Of a DNA stretch of 6,779 nt, positions 6,174-6,779 are shown in pieces (the first letter of the stretch is position 1; every line of letters begins with the position of its first letter). Where the stretch lies: contig JBEVEP010000214.1 of NCBI GenBank assembly GCA_040512755.1, positions 1 through 6,779 on the forward strand. Direction: 5' to 3'. Made by a program: the position numbers and the translations under genes. The notes under the pieces are model-generated. The model ran no database searches, was not told where the DNA came from, and worked only from the letters and a program-made list of their open reading frames with translations. The DNA comes from JBEVEP01 sp040512755 (GTDB lineage: Bacteria; Pseudomonadota; Alphaproteobacteria; Rhizobiales; Rhizobiaceae).

Positions 6174-6779
6174 ATGACGACGACAACGAAAGTCGCCTCG
6201 GCAGTGGTTTTCCTGCTGATCCTTCTCATAGCAGTTCCGCTGCTGATCAACGCCACCGGACGGACCGATCTCTACTACACGCTGACATCAGTGGCGCTCC
6301 TCAGCATTATCAGCGCGGGCGTCTGGATTACCTTCTATATCGGCCGGATCAATATCGGCCAGGGCGCCTATGCCCTGATGGGCGGCTATGTTTCGGCCAT
6401 ATTGGTGATGAATTACGGCGTGTCCTTTTGGCTGACGCTGCCGCTGGCCGGTCTGTTCTGCGCGGCGGCTAGCGTGCTGATCGGTCTTCCCATCCTGCGC
6501 CTGCGCGGCGTCTACTTCGCCATGGTCTCCTTGGTGCTCACCGAGGTCGCACGTTTGTTGGCACTGGCATTGCCGATCACCAACGGCGCGAAAGGTATCG
6601 TCAGCATTCCGCTGCCTGGCCCGATCAGCCTCTTCGGCCTAACGCTCGTGCCTGACTTTGCCACCTTGGCCAATCCGCGGCTCGCCTTCTACATTGTCGC
6701 GGTACTGCTGATGGCGCTTTGTTTCTTCGGTCTATACAGGCTGGCGCATTCGCGCATTGGGCAGCTGTGCCAGTCGCTA
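6174..6779 (+). CDS. livM: LivM-type ABC transporter permease (3' end outside window)
   Basis: The second permease subunit of the Liv-type importer. The frame is open from ATG 6174 to the right edge, giving 202 of an expected roughly 310-350 residues. It starts with a short polar MTTTTK and a hydrophobic helix (about 8-25), followed by membrane segments at about 36-56, 61-80, 86-104, 115-133 and 171-188. Family features visible are the NIGQGAYALMGGYVSA segment (60-75), which corresponds to the 'slGhgaf..lGaY' motif of LivM proteins, and LRLRGVYFAMVSLVLTEVAR (108-127), which matches the 'RLRGxYFA' signature. The last residues, HSRIGQLCQSL, are the beginning of the cytoplasmic loop that contacts the ATPase, so the truncation falls just before or within that contact site. 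It begins 4 nt after the LivH-type stop with a near-perfect ribosome site, so the permeases are co-expressed. Confidence 0.93.
   Translation, partial: MTTTTKVASAVVFLLILLIAVPLLINATGRTDLYYTLTSVALLSIISAGVWITFYIGRINIGQGAYALMGGYVSAILVMNYGVSFWLTLPLAGLFCAAASVLIGLPILRLRGVYFAMVSLVLTEVARLLALALPITNGAKGIVSIPLPGPISLFGLTLVPDFATLANPRLAFYIVAVLLMALCFFGLYRLAHSRIGQLCQSL

Noticed and set aside
1..6779. Mobile elements, CRISPR repeats, rRNA or tRNA genes
   Set aside because: I saw no terminal inverted repeats flanking a transposase, no regularly spaced repeats and no RNA gene signature. The only repeats are the short ones described in the two intergenic regions.

Overview
The window looks like chromosomal DNA of an alphaproteobacterium, most likely from the rhizobial lineages (Hyphomicrobiales). 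The reasons are the GC-rich coding sequence with strong third-position bias, tightly packed operons with TGATG and ATGA start/stop overlaps, and gene families common in that group. This placement is inference from composition and gene content; there is no rRNA or other taxonomic marker here. All six genes are on the + strand.

Region 1 (1-3866) is the distal half of a Bat (Bacteroides aerotolerance-type) operon. It holds a 5'-truncated BatA-like von Willebrand factor A (VWA) membrane protein, a VWA protein with a TPR C-terminus equivalent to BatB fused to BatC, and a BatD-like secreted and membrane-anchored protein. The first two junctions are 1-nt and 4-nt overlaps, so the three genes are very probably co-translated. 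The usual upstream partners (MoxR-type AAA+ ATPase, DUF58 protein, DUF4381 protein) would lie to the left of the window and are not seen. The products are expected to form a cytoplasmic-membrane complex served by the MoxR chaperone ATPase. The physiological role of this family is still poorly defined.

Region 2 (3867-4036) is the boundary between two operons. A GC-rich stem-loop just after the batD-like stop is a candidate terminator. It is followed by an island of about 40 bp with only about 20% GC that carries a repeated operator-like motif, CAATATTGNNTACG, and a TTGACA hexamer, and then a good ribosome binding site.

Region 3 (4037-6779) is the start of a branched-chain-amino-acid-type (HAAT/Liv) ABC uptake operon: a periplasmic substrate-binding protein, a 66-nt gap with a strong stem-loop, a LivH-type permease, and a LivM-type permease cut off by the window end. 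The ATPases (LivG and LivF types) are expected just downstream. The substrate cannot be read from the sequence.

I found no evidence for a wholly new system. The least explained part is the 3913-3963 control region.
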